45,922 bases of DNA from an uncultured Corynebacterium sp. (GTDB lineage Bacteria; Actinomycetota; Actinomycetes; Mycobacteriales; Mycobacteriaceae). Position numbers and translations under genes: made by a program. Positions 6,673 to 13,851 of this stretch are shown here, piece after piece. Every line of letters begins with the position of its first letter. Positions within the stretch are counted from its first letter, which is position 1. The notes under the pieces are model-generated. The model worked only from the letters and a program-made list of their open reading frames with translations, did not search any database and was not told the DNA's origin. Location: contig NZ_CAMICL010000014.1 in assembly GCF_946221105.1 (NCBI RefSeq), positions 1 to 45,922 of the forward strand, written 5' to 3'.

Positions 6673-9219
6673 CTACCTCGCGGTGACGTCCAGGCCCTCG
6701 CCTCCGTCGGCGACGTCCACGTGGACGGTGTCGCCGTCGACGATCTCGCCCGCCAGCAGCTTCTTGGCCAGGCGGTCGCCGATGGCCTGCTGGATCAGGC
6801 GACGCAGCGGGCGGGCGCCGTAGGCCGGGTCGTAGCCGCGCTCGGCCAGCCAGGACTTCGCGGAATCCGACACGTCGAGGGTCAGGCGGCGGGCGGCGAG
6901 GCGCTCGGCCAGGCCGTCAAGCTGGATGTCCACGATGCCGACGAGCTGGTCCTGACTCAGCGGGTCGAAGACCACCACGTCGTCGAGGCGGTTGATGAAC
7001 TCCGGCTTGAAGTGGTGCTTCACCGCGTCCATGATCTGCTCCCGGTTGCCGCCGGCGCCCAGGTTGGAGGTGAGGATGACCACGGTGTTGCGGAAATCCA
7101 CCGTCCTGCCCTGGCCGTCGGTGAGGCGCCCTTCGTCCAGGACCTGCAGGAGCACGTCGAAGACGTCCGGGTGCGCTTTCTCGACCTCGTCGAAAAGCAC
7201 GAGCGAGTACGGTCGACGGCGCACGGCCTCGGTGAGCTGGCCGCCGGCGTCGAAGCCGACGTATCCCGGAGGGGCACCGACGAGGCGGGCGACGGAGTGC
7301 TTCTCGCCGTACTCGGACATGTCGATGCGGATCATGGCCGACTCGTCGTCGAAGAGGAACTCCGACAGCGACTTCGCCAGCTCCGTCTTACCCACGCCGG
7401 TGGGGCCGAGGAAGAGGAAGGAACCGATCGGGCGGTTCGGGTCCGCCACGCCCGCACGGGAGCGGCGCACCGCATCGGAGACCGCGACCACGGCTTCCTT
7501 CTGGCCCACAACACGCTCGCCGAGCACGGACTCCATGTGCAGCAGCTTCTCGGTCTCACCCTGCATCATCTTGCCGGCCGGGATGCCGGTCCAGGAGGAC
7601 ACGACGTCCGCGATGATGTCCGGGGTGACCTCCTCTTCCAGCATGGTCTTGTTGCTGGCCTCGGATTCCGCGTGCGCGACCTCGGCTTCGAGTTCCGGGA
7701 TGCGGCCGTAGCGCAGCTCGGAGACCTTGGCGTAGTCGCCCTCGCGCTCCGCGATCTCGGACTCGTTGCGCAGGCGCTCGAGCTCCTCCTTCGCGGACTG
7801 CACCTTGTTCACCTCCGCCTTCTCGTTCTCCCAGCGCGCCTTCATCTCGCCGAGACGTTCACGCTGGTCCGCGAGCTCCTCGCGCAGGTGCTCCAGGCGC
7901 TGCGCGGAAGCGGCGTCGGACTCCTTCTGCAGGGCGATCTCCTCGATCTCCAGGCGGCGCACGATGCGCTCGAGCTCGTCGATCTCCTGCGGGGAGGAGT
8001 CGATCTGCATGCGCAGGCGCGAACCGGCCTCGTCGACCAGGTCGATGGCCTTGTCCGGCAGGAAGCGGTTGGTGATGTAACGGTTGGACAGCTCCGCCGC
8101 CGACACCAGCGCCGAGTCCTGGATACGCACGCCGTGGTGCACCTCGTAGCGCTCCTTCAGGCCACGCAGGATGCCGATGGTGTCCTCCACCGTCGGCTCG
8201 CCCACATACACCTGCTGGAAGCGGCGCTCCAGGGCGGCGTCCTTCTCGATGTACTGGCGGTACTCGTCCAGCGTGGTCGCGCCGACCAGGCGCAGCTCAC
8301 CGCGGGCGAGCAGCGGCTTGATCATGTTGCCGGCGTCCATCGCGGAGTCGCCGGAGGCGCCGGCGCCGACGATGGTGTGCAGCTCGTCGATGAAGGTGAT
8401 GATCTGCCCGTTGGACTCCTTGATCTCGTCCAGCACAGCCTTGAGGCGTTCCTCGAACTCGCCGCGGTACTTCGCGCCCGCGACCATGGAGCCCAGATCC
8501 AGCGAGATCAGCGTCTTGCCCTTGAGCGACTCCGGCACGTCGCCGGCCACAATGCGGCGCGCAAGCCCCTCGACGATCGCAGTCTTACCGACGCCCGGCT
8601 CACCGATGAGCACCGGGTTGTTCTTCGTGCGGCGGGAAAGCACCTGCACCACGCGGCGGATCTCCGAATCGCGGCCGATCACCGGGTCGATCTTGCCCTC
8701 GCGCGCACGCGCGGTCAGGTCGGTGGAGTACTTCGCAAGCGCCTGGAACTGGTCCTCCGGATTGTCCGAAGTGACGGTCTTGCCACCGCGCACCGAAGAG
8801 AAGGCCTCCTTCAGCGCCTCGAAGGTGGCGCCGCGCTTGGTCAAAAGCTCAGCGGCGTCGTCGGTACCCTTCGCAATGCTTGCCAAAAGGACGTCGGCGG
8901 AAACGAACTCGTCTCCAAGCTCGCCCGCGAGATCCTGCGCCGTGCTCAGCGCGACCTGCAGGTCCCGGTTGATTCCCGGGTTGGCCATGTTCTGCCCCTG
9001 CGCGCTGGGGTAGCCGCTAATCAGCTCGCCGGCCTCGCGCGCGACTGTCTCCGGGTCCACGCCCGTGGCCTTGAGCACCGGGGCGGCGATGCCGTCCTCC
9101 TGCTTCAAAAGCGCCTCGAGCACGTGTGCCGGGCGCATCTCCGGGTTGCCGGCGGCAGAGGCGCGCATCTGCGCCTGCTGCAGGGCCTCCTGTGTCTTCT
9201 GCGTGTACTTGTTCGCCAT
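6673..9219 (-). CDS. clpB: ATP-dependent disaggregase ClpB (Hsp100)
   Basis: An 848-residue Hsp100 that extracts polypeptides from aggregates together with DnaK-DnaJ-GrpE in the cytoplasm. Order: Clp N-domain (1-~145), first AAA+ module with Walker A GEPGVGKT (206-213) and the VAGAKYRGEFEERL pore region, coiled-coil M domain (~405-525), second AAA+ module with GPTGVGKT (about 605) and PPGYVG. Length is as expected. The start at 9219 (MANKYTQKTQEAL) has AAAGGA upstream. A SigH-type promoter overlapped by a HAIR operator lies ahead, indicating heat/stress induction with HspR repression, shared with the dnaK locus in this window. Confidence 0.97.
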   Translation of the reverse strand: MANKYTQKTQEALQQAQMRASAAGNPEMRPAHVLEALLKQEDGIAAPVLKATGVDPETVAREAGELISGYPSAQGQNMANPGINRDLQVALSTAQDLAGELGDEFVSADVLLASIAKGTDDAAELLTKRGATFEALKEAFSSVRGGKTVTSDNPEDQFQALAKYSTDLTARAREGKIDPVIGRDSEIRRVVQVLSRRTKNNPVLIGEPGVGKTAIVEGLARRIVAGDVPESLKGKTLISLDLGSMVAGAKYRGEFEERLKAVLDEIKESNGQIITFIDELHTIVGAGASGDSAMDAGNMIKPLLARGELRLVGATTLDEYRQYIEKDAALERRFQQVYVGEPTVEDTIGILRGLKERYEVHHGVRIQDSALVSAAELSNRYITNRFLPDKAIDLVDEAGSRLRMQIDSSPQEIDELERIVRRLEIEEIALQKESDAASAQRLEHLREELADQRERLGEMKARWENEKAEVNKVQSAKEELERLRNESEIAEREGDYAKVSELRYGRIPELEAEVAHAESEASNKTMLEEEVTPDIIADVVSSWTGIPAGKMMQGETEKLLHMESVLGERVVGQKEAVVAVSDAVRRSRAGVADPNRPIGSFLFLGPTGVGKTELAKSLSEFLFDDESAMIRIDMSEYGEKHSVARLVGAPPGYVGFDAGGQLTEAVRRRPYSLVLFDEVEKAHPDVFDVLLQVLDEGRLTDGQGRTVDFRNTVVILTSNLGAGGNREQIMDAVKHHFKPEFINRLDDVVVFDPLSQDQLVGIVDIQLDGLAERLAARRLTLDVSDSAKSWLAERGYDPAYGARPLRRLIQQAIGDRLAKKLLAGEIVDGDTVHVDVADGGEGLDVTAR

Positions 9220-9266
9220 GATCCCATGGTCCTTTCTTGCCTAATGTTTTGTTTCGCACTAGGTGT

Positions 9267-9292
9267 AACGCACAAGAAGTTGAGTCTGTTCC
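9267..9292 (-). promoter_or_regulatory. SigH-type (ECF) promoter of clpB
   Basis: On the minus strand GGAAC (9292-9288), 18 nt, then GTT (9269-9267) matches the GGAA(C/T)-N18-GTT pattern of corynebacterial SigH promoters. The -35 element lies inside the HAIR operator. Confidence 0.6.
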
Positions 9293-9299
9293 TGTCAAC
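9279..9299. promoter_or_regulatory. HAIR-like HspR operator of clpB
   Basis: GTTGAGT-N7-TGTCAAC, close to the HspR consensus CTTGAGT-N7-ACTCAAG. It overlaps the SigH-type -35 element, consistent with repression by HspR binding over the promoter. Confidence 0.65.
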
Positions 9300-9315
9300 G
9301 GCAAAAAAGTTGCGC

Positions 9316-9398
9316 GGGGTTAGCTCAAATGGGGCAGGACTATAAGAGTCCAGTGCGAGTGTCTCAGAGGTCGAGGTGCAAAGACCCTCGCAAACCCC
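9316..9398 (+). ncRNA. Candidate structured RNA upstream of the second Abi/HEPN gene
   Basis: The segment can fold as a three-way junction. The closing helix is GGGGTT (9316-9321) with AACCCC (9393-9398), the second hairpin is GGACT/AGTCC, and the third arm is GCGAG/CTCGC with an inner GGTC/GACC. A strong hairpin terminator follows at 9425-9449, before the Abi gene's own promoter. The layout of structured RNA, terminator and separate Abi promoter fits a two-gene RNA-protein module, but no + strand promoter is obvious and the fold was found by eye. Confidence 0.35.
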
Positions 9399-9424
9399 GG
9401 GTACCGGTCACCAGCAAAAAGAAA

Positions 9425-9449
9425 CCCGCTGGGCGTGATGCCCAGCGGG
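9425..9449. terminator. Strong hairpin terminator between clpB and Abi gene
   Basis: CCCGCTGGGC (9425-9434), a GTGAT loop and GCCCAGCGGG (9440-9449) make a perfect 10-bp stem. Read leftward it is followed by TTTCTTTTT, an intrinsic terminator that would shield clpB. Read rightward it is followed by ATTCTTATT, so it may act both ways. Confidence 0.75.
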
Positions 9450-9495
9450 GATTCTTATTGATACCGGATTTTAACCCGTCTTGTACCTGAAAGTG

Positions 9496-9501
9496 TATAC
9501 A
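9496..9501 (+). promoter_or_regulatory. -10 box of a probable leaderless Abi transcript
   Basis: TATACA with a 7-nt gap to GTG 9509 and no ribosome binding site. Confidence 0.4.
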
Positions 9502-9508
9502 TGGCACC

Positions 9509-10252
9509 GTGCAGGCGCAAACTATCTCAGCAATCACCAACGCCTTGTCCGATGCACGGTTCGACACCTACCGGGCTGCTGCAGGAGGATCCGAAGCGAA
9601 GGCGCTGAAGCTGTACTTATGGAACATTACGGTGGCCGGTGCCGTCACTGCCACAACCGGAATTGTTGAAGTGCAGCTGCGAAACAGCATCGACACGAGG
9701 CTCCAAAGCTGGAACGAAACTGAGCCTGTACACGAGCCAGGTAGGTCAAGCTCCTATTCACGAGATTGGTTGATAGACCCCGCACCCAAACTCAAGCAAA
9801 TTATCTCGCCAACCAACAGGCAGCCTTTATGGAAGAAAGCTGCGCCTGCATTACTCGGAGAGGATGGCTCCGCCAGGAAAACGAACCCCACGCATGACGA
9901 TCTTGTAGCAGCGCTTCCCTTCGGGGCATGGCTCTTCTTACTCCCTCAGCCTCAAGTGTCGTCCCCCAACAACCCAAGGATGAGGCTCTGGAATGAGGCG
10001 CTGAGCAACGCTTTTAATGCGAGGGCAGGTTCTCCATTCCGATACGCAAATCATTCAGTCATCTATCGGTGGGCAAACACAGTGCGATTCGCTCGAAACC
10101 GGGCGAGCCACTTGGAACCGCTACTCGATTCCAGGGAGCTCTTGCGGTACCACAGGGTCTGCCTCCGATTGATGAATTCGCTAAACCCTGCAGCAGCTTC
10201 CTGGCTTGCAGGGCAGCAGTACATTCCTACCGCGCTACGTAACCGCCCGTGA
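9509..10252 (+). CDS. Abi-family HEPN ribonuclease-like protein
   Basis: A 247-residue Abi-family protein related to the first ~195 residues of the gene at 5459: both share a Y-x-W-N segment, then V-x-L-R-N-S, and the HEPN motif, here R196-N-R-A-S-H201 in VRFARNRASHLEP. RX4H HEPN proteins are RNases of abortive infection and toxin-antitoxin systems. It lacks the second domain of its neighbour. Base composition is less GC-rich than the flanking genes, suggesting acquisition. The start is GTG behind a TATACA box 7 nt away. It lies divergent to clpB and convergent to gltS, downstream of a candidate structured RNA and a terminator. The defence role is inference. Confidence 0.75.
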   Translation: MQAQTISAITNALSDARFDTYRAAAGGSEAKALKLYLWNITVAGAVTATTGIVEVQLRNSIDTRLQSWNETEPVHEPGRSSSYSRDWLIDPAPKLKQIISPTNRQPLWKKAAPALLGEDGSARKTNPTHDDLVAALPFGAWLFLLPQPQVSSPNNPRMRLWNEALSNAFNARAGSPFRYANHSVIYRWANTVRFARNRASHLEPLLDSRELLRYHRVCLRLMNSLNPAAASWLAGQQYIPTALRNRP

Positions 10253-10265
10253 TAAGCATCAAGCT

Positions 10266-11597
10266 TTACGACGATCTCTTGACCGGTATCCACTTCATCG
10301 CGTACGCAAGCACGACCACCCCGACCGCGATGGCGAATGCGATCCAGCCGAAGATGGCCGTCACGCCCGCGATGACCGCGATCGGCGCGATGATGGTGGT
10401 GCCAATTTCGAACGGGGCGAAGCCGACGTAGGCCACGCCATACTCGTTGAGCGTCCCGGATTTGAGCTTCGGGTCCACCATCTTCAAAAGCGCGATGCCG
10501 GTGGCCACGGCGGCGGTGGCCCAGCCCCAGCCGAACAGGCCGCGCTCGAGCCACTTCTCGCCGAAGAAGGTCGGGCCGGCCCAGAACATCCACACCACGC
10601 AGAACAGCGTGCCCAGCACGAAGATGAGCACGAGCGCCTGCCAGTAGCCGGCCAGTGCTGCGGGCACAATAGAGGCGATGCCGAAGGCGATCATGTAGTC
10701 CGTGGCGGCGCCGGAAACGGAGTTGATGGTGGAGCTGTCCAGGTAGTTCGGGCTGCCGGCGAGCTTGAGCAGCAAGCGGCCAATGAGCCCGATGACGAAC
10801 GCCATGGCGAACAGCGGGATGGACACGTTCGGCCACTGGCCCTTGATCACGCTGTTGACCATGTAGGCGATGAGCACGGTGAACACGATGAAGCCGGCGT
10901 GCAGCGCCAGCGGCTCGATGGACGAGGGGTTGGTGGTGGCTTTGCCGATGGAGGGGCGCTCCGCTTCGTTGCGGATGTAGCCGGTGCGCAGGTCGTCGGG
11001 AAGCGTGCCGGCGAGCTGAGAGGCCTTGCCCTTGCGGATGCCCCAGTTGGCCATGATCACGCCGCCGACGATGGCCACCAGGGTACCCACGGTGGCAGAG
11101 GTGAAGCCGATGGAGGATGCGCCCTCCACGCCGATCTCTTCGAGCGCGGAGCCCACGGCCGCCGCGGTGCCGAAGCCGCCGACGAAGCCGACCGGCAGCA
11201 TCATCCCGAACCACGGCTCAGTGCCGAACAGCGGCGCGAACAAGTACACGCCGAGCAGGACGAACAGGCCCCACTGTCCCATGAACATGGCGGTGGAATA
11301 GCCCCACATGTTGCGTGCGCCGGAGGCGACGCCGCCGCCGAGCTCCATCGAGTAGGCCATGGACGCGAACACCACCGCGATGAGCAGCGTGGTGTAGGTG
11401 CCCACCTGGTCCGACCAGTGGATCACGCCCAGCACCTCGTCGCCCAGCAGCAGGCCGAGCAGGCCTGCGGTGATCGGGGCAGGCAGCAGCAGCGCCTGCA
11501 GCACCTTCAGCCGGTTGCGCAAAATATTGCCGACGATGAGCAGGACCGAAATCCAGCCAATGTCCGTGAGCATCGTATACGGAGTGAACTCCACCAC
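10266..11597 (-). CDS. gltS: Sodium/glutamate symporter family (ESS) transporter
   Basis: A 443-residue integral membrane protein with about ten hydrophobic segments in two related halves, each with a Gly-rich re-entrant motif (GFVGGFGTAAAVG near residue 137 in the first half and SGAATDYMIAFGIAS in the second). This is the pattern of GltS-type Na+-coupled glutamate uptake proteins. Start GTG at 11597; the next codon is also GTG and has slightly better spacing from an upstream AGAGG. Convergent with the Abi gene, 13 bp apart. Substrate is assigned by family only. Confidence 0.88.
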   Translation of the reverse strand: MVEFTPYTMLTDIGWISVLLIVGNILRNRLKVLQALLLPAPITAGLLGLLLGDEVLGVIHWSDQVGTYTTLLIAVVFASMAYSMELGGGVASGARNMWGYSTAMFMGQWGLFVLLGVYLFAPLFGTEPWFGMMLPVGFVGGFGTAAAVGSALEEIGVEGASSIGFTSATVGTLVAIVGGVIMANWGIRKGKASQLAGTLPDDLRTGYIRNEAERPSIGKATTNPSSIEPLALHAGFIVFTVLIAYMVNSVIKGQWPNVSIPLFAMAFVIGLIGRLLLKLAGSPNYLDSSTINSVSGAATDYMIAFGIASIVPAALAGYWQALVLIFVLGTLFCVVWMFWAGPTFFGEKWLERGLFGWGWATAAVATGIALLKMVDPKLKSGTLNEYGVAYVGFAPFEIGTTIIAPIAVIAGVTAIFGWIAFAIAVGVVVLAYAMKWIPVKRSS

Positions 11598-11662
11598 AGC
11601 ACCTCTTTTCTATCCACTTATCACATTCAAACCGGGTGCAACTTTAGCCCACAGGCGCTAGG

Positions 11663-11668
11663 TAACCT
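11663..11668 (+). promoter_or_regulatory. -10 box of a probable leaderless transcript (globin-like gene)
   Basis: TAACCT with a 6-nt gap (GTTTTT) to ATG 11675. Confidence 0.4.
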
Positions 11669-11674
11669 GTTTTT

Positions 11675-12688
11675 ATGCCTTCCGCCCACTTTGCCGAGAT
11701 TTTGCGCACCCACGGCCCGCAGGTCAGCCGCGCGTGGCGCGCCCGCTTCTCCGAGGCGTATCCGCAGGCAGAAATGATGCTGCCGCCTGGCGACGAGATG
11801 CCGCCGGTCCTCATGCGCGCCGCCCTCGCCGTGCTCGAGCGCCCCGCCGATACGGTCCGCGACGATTTGAAGGCGTTGGCGCTGGACCTGCGCCGCACCG
11901 GGTTCCCGGCCGAGGAGTACCCCAATGCGGTGCGAATGCTTATCGACGAAGCCGGGGCCGACGCGCCCGAACTGATCCAGGCGGCGCAGCTCATGTGCGA
12001 GACCGCGTCGCAGGCCGACTTTGCAGGCGTGCCCGCCGCCACCGCCGCGCAGGTCACCAGCGTGGAGCTCCGCGGCGAGGTGCAGGTCGTGCGCCTGGAG
12101 GCCGGCACGCCGGTGCCGTACTCCCCCGGCCAGGTGATTCCGGTGATGTCGCCGAATCGCCCCGGCGAGTGGACCGGCTTGGTTCCCGCGCTGCCGTCCA
12201 ACCAGCTCGGGCAATTGGAGTTCCACGTACCCGGCGACATTCCGCTGGAGCCGGGCGACTGGTTGACGTTGGGGGCGGCGCGGGGCGGGGTGCGCGGGGA
12301 CGTCGATAGGCAATTGCTCCTGGTTGCCGCCGAGGGTGGGTTCGCGGCGGCGAAGGCGCTGGTCTTCCACTATTTGGAGCAGACCGACCCGCCGGAGGTG
12401 CACCTCGTGGTCGGCGCGGACGAGCCCGAGGGGTTCTACGACACGGCGGCGCTGGACGCGCTGGCCGCGGCGCAGGACTGGCTGGACGTGGCGTGGATTG
12501 CGCAGTCGCGGGTGGGTGCGCCTCTGGAGCAGGTGGTTTCCGGCGCCGGCATGTGGTGGGGCCGCGAGGTGATCGTGTGCGCGAATGAGGAGCGCGCGGT
12601 GAGCCTGGCCTCGGCGCTGGAGGTGGCCGGGGCGCGGGACGTGCAGACCATCGCCCCCGATGCGTCGCCGGAGTGGTTTAGCGCATAG
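11675..12688 (+). CDS. Degenerate flavohaemoglobin-like protein
   Basis: A 337-residue protein arranged like a flavohaemoglobin. An all-helical N-terminal globin-like part (~1-135) is followed by a ferredoxin-reductase-like part with PYSPGQVIPVMSP (the family's x-P-G-Q-Y strand) near 148-160 and LLLVAAEGGFAAAKAL in place of the NAD(P)-binding G-x-G-x-x-P motif. The FAD-binding R-x-Y-S motif is not visible and the nucleotide site is altered, so NO dioxygenase activity is doubtful. It may have been recruited for sensing or binding. Its last 11 nt overlap the convergent nitrilase gene. The assignment rests on domain layout and is uncertain. Confidence 0.6.
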   Translation: MPSAHFAEILRTHGPQVSRAWRARFSEAYPQAEMMLPPGDEMPPVLMRAALAVLERPADTVRDDLKALALDLRRTGFPAEEYPNAVRMLIDEAGADAPELIQAAQLMCETASQADFAGVPAATAAQVTSVELRGEVQVVRLEAGTPVPYSPGQVIPVMSPNRPGEWTGLVPALPSNQLGQLEFHVPGDIPLEPGDWLTLGAARGGVRGDVDRQLLLVAAEGGFAAAKALVFHYLEQTDPPEVHLVVGADEPEGFYDTAALDALAAAQDWLDVAWIAQSRVGAPLEQVVSGAGMWWGREVIVCANEERAVSLASALEVAGARDVQTIAPDASPEWFSA

Positions 12689-13508
12689 CGCTGTGCTGCC
12701 TAATCGCCTCCAGCGGCAGCTGCTTGCGCGCCTCGTCTGCGTCCGTCGGGTCGATCTCCACCACCAGGGTTTCCGGGCCGTAGCCGGCCTCCGCGAGGCG
12801 TGTGCCAAGCGGGTCCACCACCACCGAGTGGCCCGCGCCAGTGGGGCCTGAGGGCTCGCCCGCTTTGGCTTCGAAGTCCGGGCGGGCCTGGTCGGCGGCC
12901 GCGATGAACACCCCGGCGTCCAGCGCACGCGCGGCGGTGAGGATGCGCCACTGCTCCACCTTGCCCGGACCGTCCGCCCAGCTCGTGGGCACCACAACCA
13001 CCTTTGCGCCGCGTTGGGCGAGCGCCTGGAACTGCTCCGGGAAGCGGATGTCGAAGCAGGTGGCCACCCCCACCGTCACGCCGTCGTGGACGAACGTGAC
13101 CAGCTCACCACCGGCGCGCACCGTGTCCGATTCCTTGTAGTTGAAGGCGTCGTAGGTGTGGATCTTGTCGTATCCCTTATGCACCCCGCCGCCAGTGATC
13201 AGCGCGGTGTTGTAGACGCGGTTGAGTTCCTTGCCGTCCACGGTGTTAGTGTCTGCGGGGCGGAACATGCCGGCGACGATGGTGACGCGGAGCTCGTCGC
13301 TGAGCTTCTTCAGCCCTGTGGCGAACGGTCCGTCCAGCTCTTCTGCCTGCGTATCCAGCCTCCCCTGCCCGAACGCCTGGCTGGCGGCCTCGGGCAGGAC
13401 GATCAGCGTTGCGCCTTGGGCGGCGACGTCGCGGACCAGTGGTTCGATGGCGGCCAAATTTTCCATCTTGTCGCTGCCGGCGGCGGTTTGCAATAGCGCG
13501 ATCTTCAT
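12678..13508 (-). CDS. Carbon-nitrogen hydrolase (nitrilase superfamily)
   Basis: A 276-residue amidase of the nitrilase superfamily with the full Glu-Lys-Cys triad: Glu40 in LPEAASQAF, Lys near 115 in YDKIHTYDAF, and Cys near 152 in VATCFDIRFPEQF. The subfamily resembles Nit/omega-amidase-like enzymes that hydrolyse deaminated glutathione or small amides, but the substrate is not certain. The ATG at 13508 has a TAGAGT box 7 nt upstream (leaderless). Start and -10 box both lie within or beside the left DnaA box of an inverted pair. Confidence 0.9.
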   Translation of the reverse strand: MKIALLQTAAGSDKMENLAAIEPLVRDVAAQGATLIVLPEAASQAFGQGRLDTQAEELDGPFATGLKKLSDELRVTIVAGMFRPADTNTVDGKELNRVYNTALITGGGVHKGYDKIHTYDAFNYKESDTVRAGGELVTFVHDGVTVGVATCFDIRFPEQFQALAQRGAKVVVVPTSWADGPGKVEQWRILTAARALDAGVFIAAADQARPDFEAKAGEPSGPTGAGHSVVVDPLGTRLAEAGYGPETLVVEIDPTDADEARKQLPLEAIRQHSAMR

Positions 13509-13547
13509 GTGGATAACTCTAGGTGCGCCTCAAGGGAGTTATCCACA
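13508..13547. repeat. Inverted pair of perfect DnaA boxes
   Basis: TGTGGATAACTC (13508-13519) and GAGTTATCCACA (13536-13547) are perfect 12-bp inverted arms with a 16-nt spacer. Each contains the consensus DnaA box TTATCCACA. The left arm overlaps the start and -10 box of the nitrilase gene. Confidence 0.7.
13516..13521 (-). promoter_or_regulatory. -10 box of a probable leaderless nitrilase-gene transcript
   Basis: TAGAGT on the minus strand, 7 nt before ATG 13508. It overlaps the inner edge of the left DnaA-box arm. Confidence 0.45.
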
Positions 13548-13599
13548 GATTTGGAAAGGGGTATTGCATCGCTTGTTGCGTTCGCGAATGGTTCGTTGC

Positions 13600-13851
13600 A
13601 TGACATTTCTTCAACTGACCACTGAGACCGCACGTGCCGCCCGCAGCTGCATCCGCAGCTTTACTACCCTTCCCACCGCCCATTTAAGCCCCTCGCGCTC
13701 CGCGTCCGCGCTCGCGTCCTTGCAGGACACTGAGCATTTGCTTGTCGACGACACCACGTCCCGCCTTGCCACCCACCTCCATGAAGTCGCCGCATTTGCG
13801 TCCGAAGTGGAGCAGGCAGATGCCCGATTTGGCAAGGAGCTAACGCCGTGA
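13600..13851 (+). CDS. Small helical protein coupled to DUF1023 hydrolase (EspC/WXG-like candidate)
   Basis: An 83-residue, Ala-rich protein predicted to be mostly two helices (about 4-25 and 46-80) with a charged tail ending EQADARFGKELTP. It has no membrane segment. The stop overlaps the GTG start of the next gene (GTGA), so the two are translationally coupled. Size, helical hairpin and partner resemble type VII secretion target families (WXG100/EspC-like) found next to DUF1023 hydrolases in actinobacteria, but no W-x-G motif is present and the assignment is an inference. An in-frame ATG at 13588 is an alternative start. Confidence 0.6.
   Translation: MTFLQLTTETARAARSCIRSFTTLPTAHLSPSRSASALASLQDTEHLLVDDTTSRLATHLHEVAAFASEVEQADARFGKELTP

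Noticed and set aside
6721..9345. 874-residue open frame antisense to clpB
   Set aside because: High-GC antisense frames are usual opposite strongly biased coding sequence. clpB is a perfect full-length family member, and this frame has no recognisable domain.
9316..9414. tRNA-like look of the segment before the second Abi gene (GGGGTTAGCTC start, a GGAC/GTCC arm, CACCA end)
   Set aside because: No complementary D-stem, no U33-type anticodon loop and no TTCGA T-loop. The match is superficial, so it is reported as a structured RNA candidate instead.
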